64,000 nucleotides of DNA from Mesorhizobium sp. YM1C-6-2 (lineage in GTDB: Bacteria; Pseudomonadota; Alphaproteobacteria; Rhizobiales; Rhizobiaceae), in contig NZ_RCIZ01000001.1 in assembly GCF_003666685.1 (NCBI RefSeq), forward strand, positions 558,001 to 622,000. Reading direction: 5' to 3'. Both the position numbers and the translations under genes were made by a program. The notes under the pieces are model-generated. The model ran no database searches and was not told the origin of the DNA. It worked only from the letters and a program-made list of their open reading frames with translations. Position 1 is the stretch's first letter, and every line of letters begins with the position of its first letter. Of this stretch, positions 53,555 to 62,348 are shown one piece after another.

Positions 53555-54534
53555 GCTGGCTCTCCCTTGGCTTTAGGAGAACGCCTGCGCGTCGGCTGTT
53601 CAAGCGAAATAGGAAGCCGGCTCGCTTGAGTTGAACTCAACGATCCGAGCGAGAGCAGCCAGTCCTTCAACTGCACCGCCTGCGGGCTCAGCGGCCGCCG
53701 TGCGCTCCATGTCACGAAATAGGATTGCGGCGCCGAAATCTCGAAGTCGGTCACCCTCACCAGATTGCCGGCCTCTATCAGAGGCTCCACCAGGCTGGCC
53801 CAGCCGAGCGCCACTCCCTGTCCGCTGCGCGCCGCCTGCATCGCGATGACGTAGCTGTTGAAGCGTCGCACATTGATGTGCCGATCCGGGTGGCCCACCT
53901 CGCGCAGGAATTCCGACCACGTCGTCCAGGTCCAGTCGATTCCTTCCACCGACAGCAGTTGCAGTTGCGCCAGGTCCTTCACCGACGCTGCCGGATACGC
54001 TTTCGCGAAGGCTGGACTGGCCACCGGGAAGATGCGGTCGTCATAGAGCTTGGCGGACAGTTCGTCAGGCCATTCCCCGTCGCCGTAACGCAGGCGCAGG
54101 TCGACATCCGGGCGATCCAGGCCGTGCGGGTGGTCGGAGATGACATGATCGACGACGATGTCGTGATGCCTGTTCCAGAAGGCGCCCATGCGGGGCATGA
54201 GCCATAGATGCGCCATTGCCATCGTGCTGCCGACGGTGACGCTGGCCTGGCCGCCGAAAGACTTTATCTGGCGGAAGGTCGCCGCCATCCGTTCGAAGCT
54301 CTCGTGCAGCGCCGCGGCCAGCGTCTCGCCCTCGCGGGTGAGCTCGACCGCCCGATGCCTGCGCAGGAACAGGGGATTGCCGAGTTCGTCCTCGAGCGCA
54401 CGGACTGAGCGCGAGACGGCGCCGGGCGTCACGTTGAGCTCTTCCGCCGCCTTCGTCAGGCTGAGATGGCGCGCCGCCGCTTCGAAGGCGGCGAGGGCGC
54501 TCAACGACGGCAGGCTGTAATATCTGCGAACCAT
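53551..54534 (-). CDS. LysR-type regulator, GcvA-like
   Basis: LysR-family regulator of 327 aa. The N-terminal winged HTH is complete (LSALAAFEAAARHLSLTKAA, then NVTPGAVSRSVRALEDELG), followed by an effector domain. The pattern around SLPSLSALAAFE and the WTTWSEFL block resembles the GcvA/AmpR subgroup. The ATG at 54534 is chosen; residues encoded back to 54588 are not conserved. It is the first gene on the minus strand, overlaps the MttB gene (ATGA), and diverges from the second flavin oxidoreductase, so it probably controls both sides. Confidence 0.9.
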   Translation of the reverse strand: MVRRYYSLPSLSALAAFEAAARHLSLTKAAEELNVTPGAVSRSVRALEDELGNPLFLRRHRAVELTREGETLAAALHESFERMAATFRQIKSFGGQASVTVGSTMAMAHLWLMPRMGAFWNRHHDIVVDHVISDHPHGLDRPDVDLRLRYGDGEWPDELSAKLYDDRIFPVASPAFAKAYPAASVKDLAQLQLLSVEGIDWTWTTWSEFLREVGHPDRHINVRRFNSYVIAMQAARSGQGVALGWASLVEPLIEAGNLVRVTDFEISAPQSYFVTWSARRPLSPQAVQLKDWLLSLGSLSSTQASRLPISLEQPTRRRSPKAKGEPA

Positions 54535-54755
54535 ACCACCGCTTTCCGCGCCGCAGACCGGATCTCCTTCCGGCGGCGCCCGTTGCACTCTTCGGTTGCC
54601 CCTGACTCAACCACAGAGGAATTTCGTTCGTCTTGACTATTAGCGCCGCATGTCGGTCGATGTGCAACCGCCATCTGCCGCAAGACGGATGGTCGCCGCA
54701 GGTACCGGAACGCGCTCGCCGCCGATGAGGCATAGCGCTTGAGGGGAGGGAGCAT

Positions 54756-56738
54756 TTGTCGGAGGGGGCCTTCAAGCGATTGTTCACGCCGGTCGCACTG
54801 CGCGGCAAGACGCTCCGCAACCGGATCGTCTTCGGAGCGCACACGGCCAACATGGCGGTGGAAGGGCTGCCGACCGGACGGCATGTCGGCTACTATGCCG
54901 AGCGCGCCATCGGCGGCGCTGCGATGATCGTGGTGGAGCCGATGCCGGTGCATCAGGCCGCCGTGCTGACCAGAGGCAATTTCAGGCCGGCCGATGACAG
55001 CGTCATTCCGCATTTCCGCAAGGTGACGGACGCGATCCGCAGCAATGGCGCGGTCGCGATCCAGCAGCTCTATCATGTCGGCCAGCACGCCGACGCCGAC
55101 AACTCGTTTCATGCAGGATGGTCGCCTTCGGGCCTGCCGAGCTACCACGACAGCGACGGCTCGCACCGGATGACCGAAGCCGAGATCGAGGAGACGATAG
55201 ACGGCTTCGTCCAGGCGGCGCGGCGCTGCCGCGAGGCCGGCTTCGACGGCGTCGAGGTGTGGGCGGCCTACCACTCGATGCTCGACCAGTTCTGGACGCC
55301 TTGGTCAAACCGGCGCGACGACCGCTGGGGCGGCAGCCTGGAAAACCGCACCCGGATGAGCCGCGAGGTGATGCGCCGCATACGCCGGGAATGCGGCGAC
55401 GACTTCATCGTCGGCCTCGCCGTCAATGATGAGCCCGGGGTCGAAGTGGCGCTGAAGCGCGAGGCGCTGGCCGAGATCGTCGAGCTGCACGATCGCGACG
55501 CCCTGATGGACTACGTGACCTGCGGGTCGGGCAGCTATTTCGACTTCTACAAGATCATGCCGACCTTCCTCTATCCGGAGAAGCTCGGCGCCGATCTCGC
55601 GGCCGTCCTGAAATCCACCGTGCGTCATGCGCTGGTCACCGCCGAAAGCCACATACGCACGCCCGAAAATGCCGAAGCCGTGCTGAGCGAAGGGCGCGCC
55701 GATCTGGTGTCCATCGTGCGCGGGCAGATCGCCGACCCGCATCTTGCCGCCAAGGCCGCCGCCGGACGCCCGGAAGACATCCGCGGCTGCCTGTCCTGCA
55801 ACCAGATGTGCTGGGGACGCCGCTCGCGCGACTATTGGATAAGCTGCGTCATCAATCCCTCGGCGGGTCGCGAATGGGAATGGGGCGGCGACCGCTTCGC
55901 GCCGGCTGAGCGGCCGAAACGCGTGCTGGTCGTCGGTGGCGGCCCGGCGGGTCTCGAAGCCGCGCGCGTCGCTGCCGAGCGCGGCCACCGCGTCGCGCTA
56001 GCCGAAGCCTCGGATCGACTTGGCGGACAGTTCCGCCTTGCCGGCATGCAGCCGCGCCGCGCGCAGATCCTCGACCTGATCGAGTGGTACGAGCGGCAAC
56101 TCGGCCGGCTGCAGGTCGATGTGCGCTACGGGCAGTATGTCGAGGCGGAGGACGTCGAACGCGAGGGCGCCGACCATGTCATCATCGCCACCGGCTCCCT
56201 GCCTCCCGATGGCGCCTTCCAGAGGGCGCTGCCCCAGTTCGATAACATCCCGGGCGCCGGCCCGGTCCTGTCGGCCGAAGCCGTGATGGCGCGGGAGGCA
56301 CGGCCTGGAAAGCGCGTTGTCCTGCTCGACGACGGCGGCAACTGGAAGGGCTGCGGCACCGCCTGGAGGCTTGCCGAAGACGGGCACGATGTGACGCTGG
56401 TGACGCCGGACGCGCTGGTCGGCAAGGAGCTTCAGCGGATGGCGGCGGACGCGCCGCTGCGCCGCGCGCTTGCCCGGCTGGGCGTCCGCTTCATGACAGA
56501 AAGCGCCGTCGTCCACTGGGACGGCAGGTCGGCGAGGATCGCCTCACTGCTGGACGATAGCGAGCAGGAGGTCGAGGCCGATGCGCTGGTCTTCGCCGCC
56601 ACCAACATGGCGGAGAGCAGCCTGTCCTTCGAACTAGAAAGCCGCGGCATCTCCTACGACGCGATCGGCGATTGCACCGCGTCCCGGCAGGCGGCGTTTG
56701 CCATTCACGACGGGCGCAAGGTCGCGCTCGCCCTGTGA
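54756..56738 (+). CDS. TMADH/DCR-like flavin oxidoreductase with intact iron-sulfur motif
   Basis: Two-part flavoenzyme of 660 aa related to the gene at 49855. The N-terminal FMN barrel starts FKRLFTPVALRGKTLRNRIV (in part); the FAD/NAD region starts [19 protein letters not shown]. The iron-sulfur motif is complete: C-x2-C-x3-C-x11-C in GCLSCNQMCWG...SCVIN. The start is a TTG at 54756 preceded by GAGGGGAGGGAG, a strong site. It is divergent from the LysR/MttB operon, and probably supplies another demethylation or reduction step on the same substrate class. Confidence 0.88.
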   Translation: MSEGAFKRLFTPVALRGKTLRNRIVFGAHTANMAVEGLPTGRHVGYYAERAIGGAAMIVVEPMPVHQAAVLTRGNFRPADDSVIPHFRKVTDAIRSNGAVAIQQLYHVGQHADADNSFHAGWSPSGLPSYHDSDGSHRMTEAEIEETIDGFVQAARRCREAGFDGVEVWAAYHSMLDQFWTPWSNRRDDRWGGSLENRTRMSREVMRRIRRECGDDFIVGLAVNDEPGVEVALKREALAEIVELHDRDALMDYVTCGSGSYFDFYKIMPTFLYPEKLGADLAAVLKSTVRHALVTAESHIRTPENAEAVLSEGRADLVSIVRGQIADPHLAAKAAAGRPEDIRGCLSCNQMCWGRRSRDYWISCVINPSAGREWEWGGDRFAPAERPKRVLVVGGGPAGLEAARVAAERGHRVALAEASDRLGGQFRLAGMQPRRAQILDLIEWYERQLGRLQVDVRYGQYVEAEDVEREGADHVIIATGSLPPDGAFQRALPQFDNIPGAGPVLSAEAVMAREARPGKRVVLLDDGGNWKGCGTAWRLAEDGHDVTLVTPDALVGKELQRMAADAPLRRALARLGVRFMTESAVVHWDGRSARIASLLDDSEQEVEADALVFAATNMAESSLSFELESRGISYDAIGDCTASRQAAFAIHDGRKVALAL

Positions 56739-56795
56739 TTGCCGGCAACGCCCGATAGTCGGGGGTAAGCGCCTTGCGTTGGGGGTAGGGCGGGC

Positions 56796-57533
56796 CTACT
56801 GCCAGATGTTGATCGTCGCCAGCGTGCGCATGAGATGATCCGACACCAGTTCCTCGGCGAGCTTGGCGTTGCGCGCGGCGATCGCGTCGACGATCGCCTT
56901 GAGGTCCTTGTGCGTCTGCTGTCGGACCGCCGGGGGTGCCGGCTTGTCGGTGTCGCGTCCGTCGAACAGCACCGCGCGGCGGTCGTCCAGGATGCTCGCC
57001 ATGATCTGCATCAGGAACTTGTTCCGGGTGCTGGCGAACATCTGACGGTGCAGGGCGTAGATCTGCTCCTTGAAATCCTCCCAGGTCGGCGCGGCGAGGA
57101 TCTGTTCGAGGGTGCGCCGCATGTCGAGGATCTCCTCCTCCTGCACGCGGCTGACCACCAGATGCATCATTGCCGGCTCGAACAGCAGCCTGCCCTCGAC
57201 GATTTCGGCGAAGGAGGGAACGGCCTCGTGGTTGCCGACGCTGGTCTGGTCCATGCGGTCGAAGACGAGATCGGCGTCGTCGGTGAGATAGGTGCCGCTA
57301 CCGACGCGCCTGAGCACAAGCCCCTGCCGCTCCATCATCGCCAGCGCGCTGCGGACCGCGGTGCGGCTGGTGTTCAACTGCTGGGCAAGCTCCCGTTCGT
57401 TGGGCAGCTTGGCACCCGGCACCATCTGTCCGTCGCGGATGCTCCTCAGGAGGGCGCGATAGACCAGCGAGGGGGTGGCGCGGTCGTTGGTGGCAATGAC
57501 GGCGAGCTGCGCGAGCGCAGTATCCGAAGGCAT
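56796..57533 (-). CDS. GntR-family regulator, FCD type (FadR subgroup)
   Basis: GntR regulator of 245 aa. The winged HTH lies at about 20-85 (LPNERELAQQLNTSRTAVRSAL read in parts), followed by an all-helical FCD ligand domain with the expected polar residues (EIVEGRLLFEPAMMHL, HRQMFASTRN). It starts 81 bases after the Gfo/Idh gene stop and is co-directional with that operon, so it is likely co-transcribed or has its own promoter. It probably senses an intermediate of the adjacent pathway. Confidence 0.9.
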   Translation of the reverse strand: MPSDTALAQLAVIATNDRATPSLVYRALLRSIRDGQMVPGAKLPNERELAQQLNTSRTAVRSALAMMERQGLVLRRVGSGTYLTDDADLVFDRMDQTSVGNHEAVPSFAEIVEGRLLFEPAMMHLVVSRVQEEEILDMRRTLEQILAAPTWEDFKEQIYALHRQMFASTRNKFLMQIMASILDDRRAVLFDGRDTDKPAPPAVRQQTHKDLKAIVDAIAARNAKLAEELVSDHLMRTLATINIWQ

Positions 57534-57613
57534 TTGCGATTATCCCGGCGAGAAGCCGCCTATGAGCAGAGTCGCGTTTCTGTTGTCAACCATTCCGGAG
57601 CAATGTGGATCGA

Positions 57614-58615
57614 TCAACGCACCACCTCAACTGGAACGCCGGTTTGCGCCGATCGCGCCAGCGCATCGAGCACCGGTATCGCGTCGAGCGCTTCGCGATA
57701 GTGCTGGACATAGGGCTTGCCGGAGAGGGTGGCCTTGACGAAATGGTCCAGCTCGTCGGCCAGGTCGCCCGCGATGCGACCGTTTATTTCCGGCCACAGA
57801 TGCGTGTCGCCGCCACTGGTCCCGTCCTCCTCCACGACATAGAAGCCCTGATCCGTGCAATCCAGATAGGCGGCCGACTTCGTGCCGACGATTTCAAGCG
57901 TCGACCGGAAACCGTTCATCAGCCCGTCCGGCCAGGCCCAGCTGTAGTCGATGTTGCCGATCGCGCCGTTCTCGAAATTGACGACGGCGTAGAGCGCGTC
58001 CTCGTTGCCGGTGCCGAGCAGCTCGACCTTCTGGGCGTAGACGCGGCTGATCCTCGAACGGGCGATCCATTGCATGGCGTCGATGTCGTGCACGCCCATG
58101 TAGAACAGGATCGAACTCGACGCGCCGAGACGCTTCGCGGTCGCGCGGATGCCGTTGCGCTTGGCGCGCAGATGGACCGGCGTGCCGAGCTTTTCGGGCG
58201 CCGCGGCATGGAAGGTCTGCACATAGCGCGGATCGAACCGGAGGATATGCCCGACCATGAAGCGCACGCCATTCTTCTCCACCGCCTTGACAATGCGAAG
58301 TGCGGTTGCGGCGTCGTGGGCCAGCGGCTTTTCGAGAAGGATCGTCTTGCCGGCCGCCGCCGCGGCGAGTGCCGCCTCTTCATGAAGCCGGTCCGGCAGG
58401 CAGATGCTGACGGCCTCGAGTTCCGGCAGGGCCAGCAGCGCATGCAGGTCGTCGAAGCCTCGCGCGCCCGTTTCGCCGGCGACGAGCGCAGCGCGCCCGG
58501 GATCGGAATCGCAGACAGCGATCAGTTCCGCGGCCGGATGATCCGTGTAGATGCGGGCGTGGCGGCTGCCGAAGAAGCCGAGGCCGATGACGCCTGTCTT
58601 GAGGGTCCTGCTCAT
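57614..58615 (-). CDS. Gfo/Idh/MocA-family dehydrogenase
   Basis: NAD(P)-dependent dehydrogenase of 333 aa with an N-terminal Rossmann domain (GVIGLGFFGSRHARIY) and the signature EKPLAH (lysine in the active site), then the C-terminal alpha/beta domain with IDYSWAWPDG. Members oxidise sugars, inositols or related polyols. The ATG overlaps the creatininase-family stop (ATGA). The pairing with that hydrolase occurs in polyol degradation clusters. Confidence 0.88.
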   Translation of the reverse strand: MSRTLKTGVIGLGFFGSRHARIYTDHPAAELIAVCDSDPGRAALVAGETGARGFDDLHALLALPELEAVSICLPDRLHEEAALAAAAAGKTILLEKPLAHDAATALRIVKAVEKNGVRFMVGHILRFDPRYVQTFHAAAPEKLGTPVHLRAKRNGIRATAKRLGASSSILFYMGVHDIDAMQWIARSRISRVYAQKVELLGTGNEDALYAVVNFENGAIGNIDYSWAWPDGLMNGFRSTLEIVGTKSAAYLDCTDQGFYVVEEDGTSGGDTHLWPEINGRIAGDLADELDHFVKATLSGKPYVQHYREALDAIPVLDALARSAQTGVPVEVVR

Positions 58616-59397
58616 TTCGGCTGCTCCGCAATCGCCCAGCCGCGAAAATCCTCGATGAAGGCGGCAAGTTCGCCGACCACGGCTTCGAAGAATTTTCCGC
58701 CGGCGTCCGGCGTCGCCAGCGCGGGATCGCCCAGCGTTCCGGTCGGCGAGAGATCGGCGAAATCGAGATAGGTTTTGATCGCCGAGCCGCCGAGCAGGTC
58801 GGTCGTGAGGTAAGAGGAGCCCGGATCCGGATAGGTCGCCACGGCGCGCTCCATCTTCACGAGCTCGGGCCGGATGTGCTGGATCATCGCGGTCTCGAAC
58901 TCGCAGGCATGGCCCATGCCGCCCGCTTCCGACCGGCGCAGCGCGGCAATCGCCTCGCGCGCAAGCTGGAAATAGGTGAGCGCGGCGATCCGCGCCTTGC
59001 CGTAGTGCCTGTGCCCGAGCTTCGACGCCAGGAGATCGATGACACCGCCATTGCCGCCGTGGCCGTTGACGATCAGGATGCGGCGGAAGCCGTGCGACAC
59101 CAGCGAGCCGACGATGTCCTCGGCCACCGCCATCAATGTCTCGGCCTTGAGGGTGACGCTGCCCGGAAAACGCATGTGATGGGCCGAGAACCCGTACCAG
59201 GGCGGCGGTAGGACGGCGGTCTTCCCCGGCGACCGCTCCGCGGCCGCCAGCGATACGGCATGGGCGAGCAGCGTGTCGGTGCCGAGCGGCATGTGGTTGC
59301 CGTGCTGCTCGACCGAGCCGAGCGGCAGGATGAACACTGTCCTGTCGCGGTCGAGGCTCGCGACTTCCGGCGAGGTGAGTTCTTCGAAGCGCATCAT
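58612..59397 (-). CDS. Creatininase-family hydrolase
   Basis: Creatininase/MftE-like metal-dependent hydrolase of 261 aa. The signature includes LPLGSVEQHGNHMPLGTD (metal-binding Glu, His and Asp), INGHGGNGGV and an HACEFETAM block. Despite the family name, members cleave various cyclic amides, lactones and dehydro-inositols. The ATG at 59397 overlaps the aldehyde-dehydrogenase stop. In this operon it could open a keto-cyclitol or lactone produced by the Gfo/Idh enzyme; the substrate is unproven. Confidence 0.86.
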   Translation of the reverse strand: MMRFEELTSPEVASLDRDRTVFILPLGSVEQHGNHMPLGTDTLLAHAVSLAAAERSPGKTAVLPPPWYGFSAHHMRFPGSVTLKAETLMAVAEDIVGSLVSHGFRRILIVNGHGGNGGVIDLLASKLGHRHYGKARIAALTYFQLAREAIAALRRSEAGGMGHACEFETAMIQHIRPELVKMERAVATYPDPGSSYLTTDLLGGSAIKTYLDFADLSPTGTLGDPALATPDAGGKFFEAVVGELAAFIEDFRGWAIAEQPK

Positions 59398-60839
59398 TTC
59401 ACCGAGAAGGTCGCGGTCTTGAGATCGCACATCGCCGCCAGCGCGTGCCGGCCGCCCACCCTGCCGGTGCCGCTGTCCTTGCCTGACATGCCGCCGAAGG
59501 GAATGTGCAGCTCCCAGTAGTTCGAGGTGTCGTTGATGTTGACGATGCCGGTCGGCATTTCCTCGATGTAGCGGAAGGCCCGGTCGATATCCTGGGTGAA
59601 GACACTGGAGACCAGCCCGTAGCGGTTGTCGGCCGCGATCTCGAAAGCCTCCTCGTCGCTGTCGATCACCAGCAGCGGCGCCACCGGGCCGAACGTCTCC
59701 TCGGTGTTGATCAGCGCGTCGCGCGACACCCCGGTGAGCACGGTGGGCTCGAAATAAAGCGGGCTCGGATGGTCGGCGGCCGCCTTGCCGCCGGTGACCG
59801 CCGTTGCGCCGCGCTCCAGCGCGTCGGTCACATGGCTCGCGACCTTCGCCGCCACGCCGGAATTGTTGAGCGGCCCCATGGTGACCTCGTCCTTGCGCGG
59901 GTCGCCAAGCACCACCGCGCGCGCCGCCGCCGCCAGGCGCTCGGCGAACGCATCATGGATGTTGCGATGCACGAGGATGCGCTCCGACGACGAGCAGACC
60001 TGGCCGGCGTTGACGAAGCAGCCGGAGGCCGTCGCTGCCACCGCCCGGTCGAGATCGGCGTCGTCGAGGATCACCACCGGTCCGTTGCCGCCGAGTTCCA
60101 TCAGTTGCGGCTTGCCCGCGGCACGAACGCTGATCTGCTTGCCGGTCGCCGCACTTCCCGTGAAGCCGACGGCGTCGGTGCCCGGATTGGAGACGATCTC
60201 GTCGCCGACGACGGCTCCCGCTCCGGTGACCAGGTTGAGGACGCCGGCGGGAAGATCGGCCTCTTCGACGGCGCGCATCAGCGCGACAGCCACCAGGGAG
60301 GTCGTCGGGGCAGGCGTCCAGACGATGGTGTTGCCGGCGGCGAGCCCCGGCGCGATATATTCGACCGGGATGTTCACCGGGAAGTTCCACGGCGTCACCA
60401 CGGCATAGACGCCGCGCGGCCGGTAGAAGGTCATCACCCGCTTGCTGGGGTCTTCGGTCGGTATGGTGTCGCCTTCGAGGTATTTGACGAGATCGGCGGC
60501 GAGGTTGAAGCCGTCCACCGATTTGCCGACTTCGAAGAAGGCTTCCGCATAGGGCTTGCCCTGCTCGAGCGTCAGCAGCGCCGCCAGTTCGGCGCGGCGC
60601 GCTGCGATCGCCTCGCCGATACGGCGCATCATCCGGGCGCGGTCCCAGATCGACACCTTGCGCCATGCCGGCTGCGCCTGGCGCGCGGCGGAGATCGCCT
60701 CGATGGCCGCCTGGCGGGAACTCCAGCTCATCGTCCCAATCGCCGAGCCGTCGATCGGCGAGCGCACCGGCTTGATCTCGCCTGCCGCATCGGCCCGCCA
60801 TGTGCCGCCGATAAAGTTCGAAATTCCGTCACTTCCCAT
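59394..60839 (-). CDS. NAD(P)+-dependent aldehyde dehydrogenase
   Basis: Aldehyde dehydrogenase of 481 aa. It has the cofactor region TPWNFPVN, GFTGSAATGKQI, the catalytic Glu in LMELGGNGP and catalytic Cys in NAGQVCSSSER. The ATG at 60839 (MGSDGISNFIGG) fits the family length; an ATG at 60881 would place the start on the predicted transcription start and is less likely. It heads an operon with the creatininase-family and Gfo/Idh genes and diverges from a sugar-type importer. Confidence 0.9.
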   Translation of the reverse strand: MGSDGISNFIGGTWRADAAGEIKPVRSPIDGSAIGTMSWSSRQAAIEAISAARQAQPAWRKVSIWDRARMMRRIGEAIAARRAELAALLTLEQGKPYAEAFFEVGKSVDGFNLAADLVKYLEGDTIPTEDPSKRVMTFYRPRGVYAVVTPWNFPVNIPVEYIAPGLAAGNTIVWTPAPTTSLVAVALMRAVEEADLPAGVLNLVTGAGAVVGDEIVSNPGTDAVGFTGSAATGKQISVRAAGKPQLMELGGNGPVVILDDADLDRAVAATASGCFVNAGQVCSSSERILVHRNIHDAFAERLAAAARAVVLGDPRKDEVTMGPLNNSGVAAKVASHVTDALERGATAVTGGKAAADHPSPLYFEPTVLTGVSRDALINTEETFGPVAPLLVIDSDEEAFEIAADNRYGLVSSVFTQDIDRAFRYIEEMPTGIVNINDTSNYWELHIPFGGMSGKDSGTGRVGGRHALAAMCDLKTATFSVK

Positions 60840-60888
60840 CGATTGGTTCGTCCGTAAGAAAAGCGGTTGCAATTGATCCATATTGGTT

Positions 60889-60920
60889 TTTATAGTCCGA
60901 TCCAGGACGCCCAATGTCAA
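60889..60920 (-). promoter_or_regulatory. Candidate promoter of the aldehyde-dehydrogenase operon
   Basis: On the minus strand TTGACA (60915-60920, perfect -35) is followed by GACTAT at 17 bases or TATAAA (60889-60894) at 20 bases. The expected start of transcription is near 60882, which supports the downstream ATG at 60839. It lies in the divergent spacer before the importer operon, so control by the GntR regulator is plausible. Confidence 0.5.
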
Positions 60921-60988
60921 CGAACAAATTGGACGCCACGGGCCGAATGGGGCGCTCAGGCGTAGGCCCAAGACAGAGGATGGAACAC

Positions 60989-62272
60989 ATGAAAACCAGA
61001 ACCCTATTCGCCGCCGGCATGCTGGCTTGCGGCATCCTTGCGGCTCAGCCCAGCGTGGCCCAGGACGATCTCACGCTTGAATTCGTTGTCTGGAACTATT
61101 CGCTGGAGACCATCCAGGACAATGTGAAGCAGTTCGAGGCGGCAAATCCGGGCATCAAGGTGAAGGTCACTGACTACACCTGGCCCGACTATCAGGACAG
61201 CCTGGTCCTGCGTTTTCGCGGCGATACGCCGACCGACGTGATCTATGGCGGTCAGGATTGGTTGCCGGCATGGGGCGCGGCAGGTTTCATCGCGCAGCTG
61301 GATTCGGTGGCGCCTGCGGGCGCGGTCGACGAGCTGAAGAAGGACATCGCCGGCTTCGCACTCACCGACGTGACCTACAAGGACAAGGTCTACGGCCTGC
61401 CCTACTACGCCGACACCATCTCCTTCATCTACAACAAGAAGATACTCGCCGACGCCGGCATCGCCGTGCCGACCACATGGGAAGAGGTGACCGCCGCCGC
61501 CGAGAAGCTCAAGGCGGGCGGCATGGAGCACCCGATCGTCTACGAGTACAATCAGGAGCTCCCCAACTTCTACGACGCCTTCGTCGCCCAGGCCTATGGC
61601 CGCGGCGCTGAACTCTTCGACAAGGACCTGAACCCGCTCTTCGCCGATCCGAACAACGAGGCGTTCAAGCAGCTGCAGTGGATCGCGGACGCCTATTCCA
61701 AGGGCCTGGTACAGTCGGAGACGCATGAATCGAAGATCATCCCGGCGATGAACACCGGCGCGCACGCCTTCACCATTGTCTACACCTACGTTCTCGCCGC
61801 CCTCAACAACACGGCCGACCAGCCGCGGGCCGGCGAGTTCGCGCTTGCCCCGATGCCCGGCTCCACCCATTCGACGCTCGGCTTCGCCAAGTCCTATGTG
61901 GTGACGGCGAAGGCCGCCGCCGATCCGGCGCGCGGCGAAGCTGCCTGGAAGTTCGTGAACTTCATGGCCGGCAAGCCCTACACGGTGGCCAAGCGCTGGG
62001 CGGTGGAGAAGGGGCTCGGCTTCGGCCAGTTGCCGCTGTTCCAGGACAAGGACGTGATCGACGCCTGGGGCAAGTGGGCCGACGTCAAGGCGCTGGGCGA
62101 CCAGGCGGCTATCGCCAAGGCCGGCACCTATACAGAGTACAGCTCGGTCTGGTCGGCCTATTTCCGCCCGCTGCTGGCCAAGGCGATGGTCGGCGAGGCG
62201 AGCGTCGAGCAGACCATGAAGGACGGCGCGGACCGCTGGAACCAGCTCAAGGAGCAGTTCGCCAACCGCTAG
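60989..62272 (+). CDS. Sugar-type ABC importer solute-binding protein (SBP family 1)
   Basis: Periplasmic binding protein of 427 aa with a Sec signal peptide (MKTRTLFAAGMLACGILAAQPSVAQ, in part). The family 1 pattern is clear: FEAANPGIKVKVTDYTWPDY (in part), YKDKVYGLPYYADT, NKKILADAGIAVPTTWEEV and MPGSTHSTLGFAKSYVV. The ATG at 60989 is preceded by GAGGA at eight bases; codons upstream to 60914 are not signal-like. It heads the importer operon. The ligand is likely a sugar or polyol. Confidence 0.92.
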   Translation: MKTRTLFAAGMLACGILAAQPSVAQDDLTLEFVVWNYSLETIQDNVKQFEAANPGIKVKVTDYTWPDYQDSLVLRFRGDTPTDVIYGGQDWLPAWGAAGFIAQLDSVAPAGAVDELKKDIAGFALTDVTYKDKVYGLPYYADTISFIYNKKILADAGIAVPTTWEEVTAAAEKLKAGGMEHPIVYEYNQELPNFYDAFVAQAYGRGAELFDKDLNPLFADPNNEAFKQLQWIADAYSKGLVQSETHESKIIPAMNTGAHAFTIVYTYVLAALNNTADQPRAGEFALAPMPGSTHSTLGFAKSYVVTAKAAADPARGEAAWKFVNFMAGKPYTVAKRWAVEKGLGFGQLPLFQDKDVIDAWGKWADVKALGDQAAIAKAGTYTEYSSVWSAYFRPLLAKAMVGEASVEQTMKDGADRWNQLKEQFANR

Positions 62273-62348
62273 GCTCCAACAGCGGCGGCGGATGGCGTCG
62301 AGGCGCCGTCCGCCGCTTCCTGCGAATTTCGAGTTCGGCTGATCCTCT

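Noticed and set aside
57582-57590. GTTGTCAAC palindrome before the GntR gene as an operator shared with the 60915 region
   Set aside because: The common part is simply TTGACA, a -35 element; no extended dyad is shared between the two sites.
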